From Thermothielavioides terrestris NRRL 8126 (lineage: Eukaryota > Ascomycota > Sordariomycetes > Sordariales > Chaetomiaceae), in contig NC_016460.1 in the NCBI RefSeq assembly GCF_000226115.1, positions 1,364,001 through 1,428,000 of the forward strand: 64,000 bases of DNA, given 5' to 3'. Below the pieces are notes generated by a model, which was given only the letters and a program-made list of their open reading frames with translations, had not been told where the DNA came from and ran no database searches. This document shows positions 11,791-23,415 of this stretch, in pieces (the first letter of the stretch is position 1; each line of letters begins with the position of its first letter). Made by a program: the position numbers and the translations under genes.

Positions 11791-14396
11791 CAACCGGACC
11801 AGACCTATTATCCTTGGCGATGCGACATGTCTCGGCCCAGATTCCGCGCCACCGTGATGCTGGGTTCCCTCTCGGTTCGCCTGCCACCATGAGCAGGCCT
11901 GTCGCTCCGCAGTCTGACCTCTACCGACCTTCGCCCCGGGTCATGCCAGATTAGGTCAGATCTCTTCTTCTTGGCGGTGAACAACGGCGCGGTTCCTTTC
12001 CTAGCCCTCGGAGCACATCCTATCACATTCCATCGCCTCTTTCACCGGGAGCGTGCGTGCAAAAGCAGCACGGCAAGCATGGAGGGGGACAAACTGCCTT
12101 TTGGGGTCAAGTGCAGTTCGGTTCAGAGCGGGAGGACATTGAGATTCACCCCTCCCGCCTTAACCTCCCGCCTCCTGTTCCCTTTTCCTCCCTTTCTCTT
12201 TTCTTTTCCATCATGGAAAACTGTGTCAGTAGCGATATCGCAGATCGTCCTTGCCTGCCCTTTTCCCCCCATGTTCCCACCATGGGCGGGCGGCACGCGA
12301 AGGAGGGTACTTAACTCGGAACCGGCGTCTAGGGAGAGGCTCATCTACTTGGTTTGTGTTTTTACATGGAGCCAACTTTGCTTGGGACTGGGTCGCATTT
12401 GATTTGATTGACTGACTCACTGACTGGGTTGCGCTGGTTCCTTTACGGGTGTGACGGGCATTGCGTGCTTACTGGGTTGCGTCTTTTGCTCTTGTCTTTG
12501 TTTTTTTGCGCCTTGCTGATGCCGCCTCCTTCTCCTCGGCTTTGCCCTCACGATGGACATACAGCGGGCAGCCATGGGGAGCTGATGTTCTGTGTTTTCG
12601 AGGAGGGAGGGAGAGGGCGAGCAATCTGATGGTTTTGTGGGCAAGATACATACTTAGATAGACGGGAATGGGCGGGCGAATATTGTCGTTGCTTTTCTTC
12701 TTGCGAGTCATTTCCAGGATGGTTCCGCTAGTGTCCCACCTGTCGGAGTGAGAACAACGCGGGTTTGGGTGTGCAAATGGTGCTTGACATGCTTGTTACC
12801 TACCTACGGGTTAACTAAGTTACTCAGGATTGTATGAAACATGGGGTTGTTCTCGCTGACTCTGGTGTGTCTGGTTATCTGCTTGTGAGATCTAGTGGCC
12901 GTGCAACGGGTGTTTGAGAAGCGCAACTAACCCCAGCCATGAAACACTAACCTCCAGTTCAATAGGACCTTGGTGAGGCAGCCGGCGAGAAACCCGTTGT
13001 TCATGTCAAATGTCCGCTAGCCCCCAGCTGGTTGCCAATGAGGAGAGAAGAGATGAACAAGAAGGCCGGGGTGAGGCAAACAACTGCCACAGCGTCACAA
13101 GCAATGCAGTGACACCAGGCTCCGACTCAAAGCCTTTTCTGAGCCAGGACAGCTCGTATTAGGACAAACACGACTGACAACTGGCGTTAATCGAGGCAGA
13201 ATCCGTGTCTTGCCAAAGAGTTTTGGGAACCAAAGCCCTTGGCCTATGTATCACTGCCCTTCACATGTACCGTGCCTTCCCTTGCACTTCCGACTCGCAC
13301 GACCATTCCCATATTACCGGCCCAGAGACTTGTATTGTTAAAAAGCCATCTTCCACCTGGCTGGATCTCCCTTTGTATGGCCCAGTCTCATTCCATGGTG
13401 TACAGCATACACACACAAGCCTCTCTCATCTCACTCTCACAACGACAGCACAAGAACATCCAAAGACCCACCCTTCTAAAGCTAACCCTCTATAGACAAC
13501 CATGCAACAGAAGATATAATACGTGCAAACAACAAAATACAGCCCAGCGGTGTAGCGGTGTGAATGTGGTGCGGTGGTAGGCATGTGCTCTCCACGCCAA
13601 GCAAGAACAAGCCCAAGGACAAGCCAACGCAGCGACGCCAGTAGCAATAACAATACGCTATATTTGTCTTCAAACCCGTCTAAGTATAACTGTTAAACGT
13701 TTATTTTACCAAGTTGCAATCCCCCTTTTTTCCCCCTGCCAAAGAAAGAAGAAGCCCCGGCCAAAACAAAGCGCATCATTCAGTCAATCAGTCAGTCAGT
13801 CAGTCACCCCGACCCAACCACCCGCTCAGCAGGGCCAGCAGGCCAGCCGGTCCACAACCAGCCCAGCCAGCCGTAACTGACAAACCGAAGCCAGTTTGAA
13901 GTCAAGTCAAGTCAAGCCAGGACCAAAATATAAAGACAGCGAAGCGAAAGAAGAAGAGGAGGGAAAATGACGGACTAAAGGTTATTTGTTTTCAAGGGTC
14001 ACAAGGCTGGGTTGGTGGGGAAGGGGAGAGAAAGGAACCAACAACCGCCCCAGCAACCACAACAACAGATTCAACGAGTCGCACTGCGGCCAACACCGGA
14101 GCAGAGGATGACGGAGAGAGTTAGATAGTTGGGGGGGTGGGGGGGTGAGGGGAGGAAGAAGTGAGAGAGGGTGCGTGTGTATGTGTGTGTGTGATAATTT
14201 TGCATGGGGCTCCTCCGTTTTCCTCCCTTCAACGACCCAAAGACCAGATCAACCAAGCCCAACAAACCCACCGCATCGCAAAGAGCTCCCAAAAGAAGAC
14301 CAAGCAGAACAGAACGAGTCCCTGTCATTGCCTCCTCCCAATCAGCCCGCCGGTTCTATAGTAAAAAGTCTTAGCCTGATCAGCATAGAGGACCAG

Positions 14397-14490
14397 ACAG
14401 GTAGGTAGGTAGGTAGGTAGGCAGGCAAGCAGGGAGGGAGGGTCGGTTATAGGTAAGGTAAGGTAAGATAGGCAAGGCAAGGCAAGGCCA
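14397..14490. repeat. Composite microsatellite (TAGG)n, (GGTAA)n, (GGCAA)n
   Basis: Tandem TAGG units are followed by GGCA/GGGA variants, then GGTAA and GGCAA pentamers. It lies just beyond the stop codon of the RRM-Pumilio gene and probably in its 3' UTR. Further simple repeats, (AGTC)n near 13786-13806 and (AAGTC)n near 13899-13914, lie in the same interval. Confidence 0.85.
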
Positions 14491-14776
14491 GTCGTTCCGG
14501 ATCTGTCTTCATCTGTCCACTCCCCAACGGCCGCGAGCCATCTAGATTTCTTTACAGTAAGCGCCCCCCCTGGCTCCCGGCCCCCTGCCCTCTCTCCTAT
14601 CAAGCAGCGCGCTGCAGCCTCTCTTGGCCGTTCCTGGCTCTTTCGCTTTTGCCGTGAGGGTCTCGTTCTCCGCAGACGGGAACAGGAAGGAGAAAATTCA
14701 CAGAACTAAACAAGTACGTAAAGTAACCCTCTATCCCGCTACAAACGCAGCAGAGTCGAATGAAAGAATCCAAGTT

Positions 14777-17700
14777 TTACTGGCGCCGCTGCCTGCCGTC
14801 AGGCTGGGGGCTCCGGCCCACGCGCCCGCGCGGCCTCTGGCTGATCTGTTCCTGCTGCTGCGGCATGTACCCCATGGCGGGGTTCTGCATCGGGTTGGCA
14901 TAGCCGAAGCCGCCCATGCCGGGCGGCACGTTGACGCCGAAGGCCGGCGCGCCGAAAGGCGCCGACGGCTGCCCGCCCGTCGGGATCTGCGCGGGCGGCG
15001 GGATCGGGCTGCCGTTCGCGACGGGCTGGCCGCGGTACTGGTCCAGCGAGGGGCTCGGGCTGGGGAAGCTGCCGTAGCCGGCTTGCATGGGGGGGAAGAA
15101 GTTGTTCATGGGCGGCGGCGGGGCGCCCCGCGCCATCATGTTCTGCTGGAACTGCAGCTGCTGGAGCGCGTTCGGCCCCATCGGCTGGTTAGGCGGGTTG
15201 AACATTGGGGTCTGGGCATTGAAGGGCGGGAATTGGTCGACGCCTTCGCTGCGGGGGATGCCGAAGCCCATGTCGTAGTTGGCCGGGCTGGACGCCGCAT
15301 TCAGCGGGTTGTAGTACTGCTGGTTGCTACTCCCGCCATACTGTCCGGTATGCTGCGACGGATGCTGCTGCTGTTGCTGCTGCTGCGGCGGTTGCTGGTG
15401 GTGGTGCTGGGCGTTTGCCGCCTGGCGTGAACCGGGGCGTTGACGCTCCGAGCTCCCGTGGTCGCGCGAGCCGCCGCCTCCGCCCCCCGTGCTCCGCGTC
15501 GCCAGCCCGACCTCGTCCATCAACCGCTTGTAGCCCTGCCCCGGCTGCGCCTTGATGCGGATCAAGACCGACTTGACCGTCTCGACCACCTGGTTCCGGA
15601 TGGTCTCATCGAAGAACGGGGTGGTCAGAACCTTGAAGATCAGGGTCGCGCCGCAGGCATGGTCGCTGAGGATCGCCTCCAAGACCTGGTCGTTTGGCGT
15701 GAAGAAAAGCGCCCGGAGGATGATGTCCCTCGCTTCGGCCTCCGCCTTTTGGTTGATCACCTTGAGGACGGTCAGATACGCAACCTTGTGGGTGCACAGG
15801 TGGACAAGGTACGGGACGAGCTGAGGCGACAGTACGGTCCGTCGCTGCGGGAATGTGCACGTGTCGAGGAACCAGGTGAGCAACAGAGCACCGTTCGCGT
15901 TGGTGGCCAGCTGTACGCTGTGCAGAGCGATCGCAGCCGCCAGCATCCGCTGCTGGTCCTTGCTGGCATGGTGGCTCTCGAGACAGGCCCGCATGGCGCG
16001 GGCACCGTAGCGCCCCTGAGCGATCTCCCACATCCTGCTCAGCATGGTCTCGAAAATGTAGTCGTTGTAAGGGCTGCCGAACTTCAAGCATCCCTGCAGG
16101 ACATAGTTGCCGTACTGATCGAGGAACAGCGGAATCGTGTACGGGTGCAGGTGCTGGACAATGAGGCCCATCTGGTGCGGCGTCTTGCACACATCGATGA
16201 TCTTCTGGGCTGCCCAAGTGCCGTTCTTGTGCACGCCGATCTCGGCCATATGCGGGGCAATCTCGGCCAGCATCGAGTCCCGGACGGGGTCGGAGCAGTG
16301 CTCAAAGAGTTTCTGGACGACCGTGTTGCCCAGGTAATCAGACGAGAGCTCGGCAATCTCGGGAAGCATATCGATGGCAATGGTCTCGATCTCCTGCTGC
16401 GACAGTGACTGGTTGTCGATCCTCTTGCGGATGTCGCGTAGCTTCGGCGCGTCGTGAACCCTGGTGTGGGAAGGTTCCTTAATGGGGGGGATCTCGTCGA
16501 TGAAGGCATTGTACTCAATCGCCCGCTCCAGGCTCATCGAGATGCGGAAGCTGTCTTCTTCGGTGGCCCCAAACTGCCGAACAATGTTGAGAATCTCGCC
16601 GGTCATCTCACGAAGAGGCGGCACGGTGGGGGTGATGTTGTTTCCTGCGACGGGCGCCGGTCCCGCATCGCCGGACGCGCCAGCGCCGGCGCCGGCATTT
16701 TGGCCATTCTCCTGGCCCTTAGCGAACGGATCAGGGCTGGGAGAAGGGACAGCTCCGTCGTGGCCCGGGGTGCCGGTGCTGGACGGCGGCTTGGCAAAGT
16801 TGATACGAATCGGCCCCGCGCCGGGGAATATCTCCTTGCCGTTCATGGTAGCTTTGGCCGCAATGGCGCTGTCAATGCGCTCAAAGTTCACGAAGCCGCA
16901 GTTCTTGTGGGTCAAGACCCTGGCCGATACTATCGGACCGTACGACTTGAACATCTCGGTCAGCGTAGACGTCGTGGTGGACGTCGGGATGCTGCCGAGC
17001 CACAGCGCGCTGGTTGGCCCTTCCAGCCCCTGCTCCTCCGCTCCCAACAGGCCGTTGTTCCGGCTATTCGACCTTCCCAAGGACATCGCGGCCGTAGTCT
17101 GCGCGAGGTCGTCGAACGTCTTCTCATCCGGCAGCTGGATCTCGGCCGCGGTGAACGAGTTGTCGAGTCTCGACGGAGTAGGCAGGTAGTTGCGCAGCAT
17201 GCGCGACGGCGGGGTGTCTAGGACGCCGGCGGTCCTTGCACGCGGACGGCTGACAGCCGCTTGGCTCGCAAAGGCCTGCACGGCCAAGTTATGGCTGTGG
17301 ATTGCGGCATTCGTTGCGGCAAGCTGGTCTTGAAGCTGTGCATAGTGACTCTCCATTATGGACATGGCCTCGGCGTCGTACTCGTCCTCCTCATCGTCGG
17401 CGTACCTGTCTTTGTTGTTGACCGAGTAGGATCGGAACCGGTTGGCGGCCTTGGTAAAGTCGGCGTAATTCGGCAGGTAGGGGGTGGCAAGCTGCGCACG
17501 AGGTGGTTGGGGGGTCTCAGCCAAGCCAAGGTAGTCCAGCGTTCTCATATGAACATCGGTCTCAGCAGTCCCCTCGCGGGAGACGTGGGACTGGGCTGGA
17601 GAACTGGGCCCGTTGGACCCCAGGCTCGCAATGCTCGCCAGGGTATTGCCCCTCTCGCGGCCGGTCGGGTTCCAGCTGCTGAAGATGGAAGGCCCAAACG

Positions 17701-18439
17701 GGGAGCTCGTGCCCGAAACATGAGCGAAGGGGCTCCGCTGAGGCATGGAGCCAGCACGCAGCCTTGAAAGCAACGTGGACCCGCTCGAGAGATCGCCGGG
17801 CGCCTCAAGACCCGGCGAAGGGGACTTGAATGGAGTCTGCGACGGGCTCGGGCGGGACGTCTTGGAGGCCAGGGCGGGCACGCCGAGCAGGGAAGTGCCA
17901 GCGGCGCCGGGCGAGAACCTAGATGGCAATGTGCCCGCACGGGTCCGCCGCGTCTGCGGCAAGCTGTCCGGGGTGGGCAGCTGAGCAAAGTCGGGGAAGC
18001 CATCGGTGGGCGACTCGGGGATGTTCTCGCGAAGCGGAGTCGAATTTCCGCTCGTGGGAGGGCCGTTCCAGGGGTTCATCGGCAAGCCCGGAACGCCTTC
18101 CTGGGCTTGGATTTCTCTAGCCCTGCGACGCACAGCTTGATTAGCGGGTGATTGGCCTTGCGCGGGAAGCAAGGCGGGATCGGCCTACCGTTTGGAGAAC
18201 AGGCGGCCGGACGCGGCTATCTCGTGCGAGGGCGAGCCGGCGCCGGAGCGCGACGCGGCCGACATCTTGGATGTGGGGGTCAGGCCAGGCGAAAGACCAA
18301 AGGGCGACCGAAGGTTGCTGCCGGCGGACTGCGGATCGTTCGGCGAAGAAGTTGTGGGCGAGTTCGACCGACCTTGAGCCGAGACACTTTGTGGCGGATA
18401 GCCGATGGTGAGGTGCTCGCCTGGTCTAGAAGTGGACAT
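14777..18439 (-). CDS. JSN1/PUF2-type RRM plus Pumilio-repeat RNA-binding protein
   Basis: Cytoplasmic post-transcriptional regulator that should bind 3' UTRs, by analogy with yeast Jsn1/Puf2. Two exons, complement(14777..18122, 18189..18439), give 1198 aa; the 66-nt intron has a GCTAATC branch site and joins LFSK to RAREIQAQ. A disordered, Ser/Pro-rich N terminus (1-450) is followed by an RRM at about 456-530 (ALWLGSIP, CGFVNFE), then Pumilio repeats at about 650-955 with the typical GNTVVQKLFEH and YGNYVLQGCL cores. The tail is Gln/Pro/Gly-rich and includes a polyglutamine run encoded near 15360-15395. The RRM ahead of the PUF domain separates this gene from the PUF3-type gene at 57.5-60.6 kb. 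Confidence 0.88.
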
Positions 18440-21400
18440 TATCGATTATCTGATTCCGGTCCTCATCAGAATGTATGCGTCTCACGATCCCGTCGGAACA
18501 GGATACCACGCCGAGCCCGGAGCCGATGGGCTGGAGATGGACTCGTCGAATCGGCCGACCCGGTGCGGCGACGTGCGCTGCGCGTCGAAGGAGAGTCGAT
18601 CTCCGATCGCAAGGCGCTGCAATCAAGCAGGAATCGAATGTCGGAAGACCTGGGCCCGAACTGTCGGAGGGCCTTTCGTAGTCTGTCGCTCTCCTCTTAC
18701 CCTTTCTCGCTCAGTCAAAGAGAGAAGGACAAGGTGGCAGGTGCAATTATAAGGCCGAGTGCTGTCTTCGGACGGCGACAGTTGGGGGGAAAAAAAGGCA
18801 GAGGTTGGCTTTGTAGGTTTCTCGAAAAGGAATGGATCTGTATTCCGTGGAGGTCCACGGAACGAAGCAAGGTGTCGGGGCGGAGGGCCAGGTCGGGAGT
18901 CGACGCCGAAATCGAAGGGTGGATGTCGAGATCGGAAGCGGGTTGCTGGGAGGCTAGAAATGCTGGATTGAAGTGCTGCGGTGGGTGGATGATGCTTGGC
19001 TGCCCGGTAGCTAACCCGGGACATACGCTTGAGCGTGTACGGACCAAGTACAAGATACCAGCGCTCCACCACGCACACACTCAATTCTGCTTGACTCGTT
19101 TTCAGCCCAGCCCGTGCTCGCGACACAAAATAAAAAGAAAATAATCGCAACTAGGAGGGAAAAAAAGACCTAGTCAATATACAGGCATCATTAGGTTGGA
19201 ATTGAGCCTGGAGAAGGAGGCGTAAAAGGGAGAACACTGAGGGTCGCCGGAGGGGGATTCCTGCTGAAAGTGACGAGCTCGGGGATAGCGTAGTTCATGG
19301 AGGGGTGGAACTGCGGAGGACAGCGTCAAAGGAGGGAAGGAACTTGGAAGGGTTCAAGATGAAACACGCATTTAGGGGGTGCATTGGGTACGTACCGCCG
19401 CCTTACGCGGATAGCGTGTCTTACTGGACAGCTAGGAATTTTTTTTTTTTTTTCTCGGCCTGCTCGAAAAGCTGGCTGCACCTGCACCTTGCATCGACTC
19501 GTGCCATTCAGCTTCTTGCTTGCCGTTGGGGCAACCAGCCCCCGGACAAAGACTTGCTTGCAAGGGCAGCTTGCAAGGGCAGCACAATCCACAACGGTGC
19601 TTTGAGTCTCGCATTGACCTAGAGAGGCACAGCAGACTGCCCAATGCAGTTTCGAATTCGAGTGCCTGTGGACGGAGTACTGAGTCCTGCATTCATTCTC
19701 GCCTGTTTCCTCTCTCCCTTGCGCAGCTGGGGATGAGCCCGTACACAAGCACGGAGTATCATCGCAGAGCAGGGCACTTTGCATACCTACGTCACCGCGC
19801 TGGACAGCCACGACTCTCACGAATTCGTGTCCAGTGTGTACGATCCCTATCTGTCTGCTTCTCCCTTTCATTACGAATCCATCAGGCACAGTCCCAAGCA
19901 GATCGCAACACCCGTCATGGACCGACCCGACCCCACATCCCGCATTCCAGCATCGAAACCGGGCTGTGTGTTACTACCTACATTGTACCTGCCTGCCACT
20001 ACCCGCCGACAACCTGTTTTCGGCGCTGCTGGATGCAGACAGCCGCAGCTGTGCCCATCTGTTCGCTTGTGTTTGGGGGCACGACCCGTCCGACTTGCAG
20101 AAACGCACTGCCCCTTGGGATCTGTAGTCCGTACAGCGATCAACCATCACACCCCCTCTGCTTTTCGCTCGCTCGTTTGTCGGGGCTGTGGTCGTGATTC
20201 AGCTTTTGGCTATTTCCGGTGGGGGGTGGGGTGAGAGATCAACTCGGTCCATCCATCTCGCCCGTCCCGCCATCTACAACGTAGCATGCATTTTTCCTGA
20301 TTCCATATATAAATAAATCGTTTGCCCATTGTTGAGGAAAAAAATCGCATTGTCTTTTGCGACATGTCGCTCGATGGCGTCGACGGCGCAGTTCTTTTTC
20401 GCTGTCGTTCAGACGATGTTGGCACAACGCGAACTGACACTCCACTAACGCCCAAGCTCAGGGGCACGACATTCGGACACCTCAGGTCGCCAACGCTTTT
20501 TCTTCGGCTCTGCCTGCTGATTGGCTTGTCGGCAGGTTGCGAGTCAGGGGATGCCTCTCAACATGGCACAAGTCCAGATCACACTCCCATCACGTCGTCC
20601 GGTACCGCAACTTCACCACAAAAGCGGCCATCAGACGTAGCTCCCGCGCCCCAAGGTGGCATGCCGCCCAGGGGTGAATCCCTCTTCCCGACCTGCATAA
20701 CCCGGCAACGACAGCTTAAGATGTGTCTTAAGGGAATTCCATGCCGGATCAACGGCAGCCTGGCCGCCATGCCAATCGACGCCGCATGGGGATGGAGCTG
20801 GCAAGAGAGGCGCTCGAGGATCTCAGTCCAGGAATCTGAAACGCCGCGTCAACCTTCCCCATTTGCTGCCTTGTTCGTCCCCCTGTTCAACGCCCGAGTC
20901 TGTGGTCTGATACTCACACGCCATGGCGTTCCTGGACCCGCCAGGCTGGCGGACCCCATGAGAGGCCAGCCAGGGCCTTGGCCCCCCATGTCAATCCGCC
21001 GTGCCGTGTGGCCGGTCCTCTGCAGATCATCGGCCAAGGACTCAGAGAACGACCGCCAGCCATGGACCCTGTCAGGGGACTTAATCAACACAACTTGGTT
21101 CCGATCATGAAGTAAACTGCCGCTCAAGGATTGGGCGTATGGTGCAACATGCTATGGTATTCTGCCCGAAACATCCACGATTCGGGAAGACAGTTCCTGG
21201 CCCCGTTCCCTGAGGCCCCGCTTCTCAGATGGCTCCGCGAGCACACAGACTGCTCTCTCCTGATCGCAAGCATGTACGGAGGCACCACCACCAGCAAATG
21301 TCAGGAGCCGCCAGCTCAAGCCCCGAATTTCGAATGCGCCTCCATGCCTACTACCGCGATGCATACCGTTGGAATTAGGGTATTCCTCTTGACACGATCC

Positions 21401-23415
21401 TTAAACCCCGCGCCACCCAGTGGTCCTCGGGGCGGCGTCGGGATGTAAAGGCAGTCAGGGGCTCCCGCCTCGTTGACCACAAAGCCTTCAGATCTTGTGT
21501 GCCAAGTTGAAACTTTGATCCAGTTGGATCACCTTCGCTCGCTAGCAAGTGACCAAGAAACCTACTGCACGGGATAGGCACTAGCAGGTAGCGAACGCAA
21601 TGTCTATTTCGTCCAGAACGTCATGTGAGCCCAGAACATCCTAGCCGTCCCCCTGGCCCAACTGTGACAGTACTGCGTACACGACATTGTGGATATATGC
21701 TTCAAGTTTCATCCGTTACCTAAGCTTCCTGATCAATGTCTACAGCTTGCTCTTGTCAGGTAAGTATGTCGTGCCTCCCTGGGGGTAGACCAAGATAGAG
21801 ACCCTGAAGCACCCCTGGCATACGTGGCCAGGTTCCACCTTTCCATTACAACACTTCCCTTCGTACTCTCCATGAGCAAACAAGAGGGCCAGGCATCCAC
21901 GTCGCAGACTGCCAGACAAGTCATCGGATAAAAAGACCTCACTGTGGTTGGAGAACCTCCAAAATGAGACGCCAGAGGTTTTTCGACGGACAAAGCATGA
22001 AACAGAGGTCGTACGTCGAATCCACTCAAGAACACGCAAAGCACGCAACCGCACCTATCAGCTCGAAAATCAACCCTAAGCACGACCGACTTGCATGACC
22101 GGCGTCTAATCTATGTTTCCACCTGTCGTAACCTTGAAACTTGCACAGCCTGGGCTCCTAATGAAGAGCCATCGCAACCCCAGATCTACCCCATCCGATG
22201 CTCCGCCCTTCCAAAAGCAGTATGTGGTAATCCGGGATACTCCGTTACGGGGAAGCACAAGCGCATCGCGCACGACCAAGCTGATACTTCCCTGTAAGCC
22301 CCTCACTCTCTTTTTAGTCCACATGCTTGGGACCAGCTACTTGGGATGTATCAGCATGGCCACGCGGACAACCATAGGTGGGAACAAGATCCAAGGAAGG
22401 AGCCGATCGATACGAGTAGATGGTAGGGTAGGCCCTCCCGAAGGCGTCCAGCAGCCAGTAGGACACGAAAAGGGCGAGAAACAAAACAAACCCCAAAACG
22501 AAACGGAAAAAACAATACCTAACCGGGCCGACCTACACTACGCTGCGTGAATCGGCCCGCCCGCTCTCTGTATCACCTCCTTTCCGAGGACCACCACCAG
22601 CACCAACATCAACACCACTTAGTACCACCTCCACCATTGTCCACTTACTTGCCCCATAGCACCGTGTTTCTCCCGAAGCTTCCCACACGAAACGGCTAGA
22701 CAGGCAGAAAAGGGAGAGTAAAGAAACCAAAAGCCCGGCAGCGCAGACCACCGGACAGACACGGCAGAACGGGCGCATGGCAATGGTGCAAAGGAGTGGG
22801 CGATGGGGCGAGACAAGGTTTAGGAGGAGGATAAAGGAGGAAGAAGTTTCTAGGAGGAGGATGAGGCAAGAAGCTTTTCCAACCAGAAGGACGGGCAAAG
22901 TACACATGTATTACAACGCAGTCAGTCAGGAAAAAGGGGGGAGAAGGAACAGGGCAGCGCAGACCAGACACCGCAGAAAACAAAGAAGGGCAAGAAAACA
23001 GGATGCTCAAGTTGTCAAGTAAAAAAGAGTTATCTAACCACGAGCCGGGAACTGCCCACCAACTGTCCACCCTTCCCCTTACCTCCCTATATCGTCTCCC
23101 AAGCCCAAAATACGCAAAGCCAGCCAAGCAAGTCAAGTCAAACCCGCCCGCCCCCCATTCGGCATCCCGTAGTATAGCACTCACGCTTAACTAACCCCTG
23201 CACCTGCTACCCCCCGGCCGCTTGCTTTCCTCAAGAAATAGGAAGAGGGTCTATTAAAAGACACCCAAAAAGAATGGTATGTCTTTATTTTCCCATCTTC
23301 CTTGGCTTCCTCCCATCCCAAAAATCAAAAGCAGCCAACCAAACCTACCATCATGGCCATCGCCAATCCCACTTTCAATCCTCCCCTGCCACCCGCCCCC
23401 GCGCGCTCCACACAC
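18440..23415. other. 5 kb intergenic region upstream of the RRM-Pumilio gene and downstream of cla4
   Basis: Both flanking genes are on the minus strand. About the first 800 bp should hold the promoter and 5' leader of the RRM-Pumilio gene. Purine-rich sequence (22800-22880) and pyrimidine-rich sequence (23200-23410) near the right end probably belong to the cla4 3' UTR. A 262-residue open frame runs on the plus strand at 20322-21110, but it has no recognisable domain and atypical composition. I cannot name any gene in the 19.2-22.5 kb interval. Confidence 0.4.

Larger units (their letters stand above)
11150..14776. other. 3.6 kb convergent intergenic region
   Basis: The region lies between the stop codons of the PHD gene (+) and the RRM-Pumilio gene (-), so only 3' UTRs are expected, yet it is far longer than the other convergent gaps here (254 and 393 bp). 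It contains the 16/18-bp minisatellite at 11515-11790 and composite microsatellites near 13780-13920 and 14397-14490. ORFs such as 11971-12402 show no family resemblance. An unannotated non-coding RNA or a lost gene cannot be excluded by eye. Confidence 0.45.

Noticed and set aside
19200..22600. Degenerate transposon or RIP-mutated repeat
   Set aside because: No reverse transcriptase, transposase or terminal repeats are recognisable, and the base composition is not strongly A+T-shifted.
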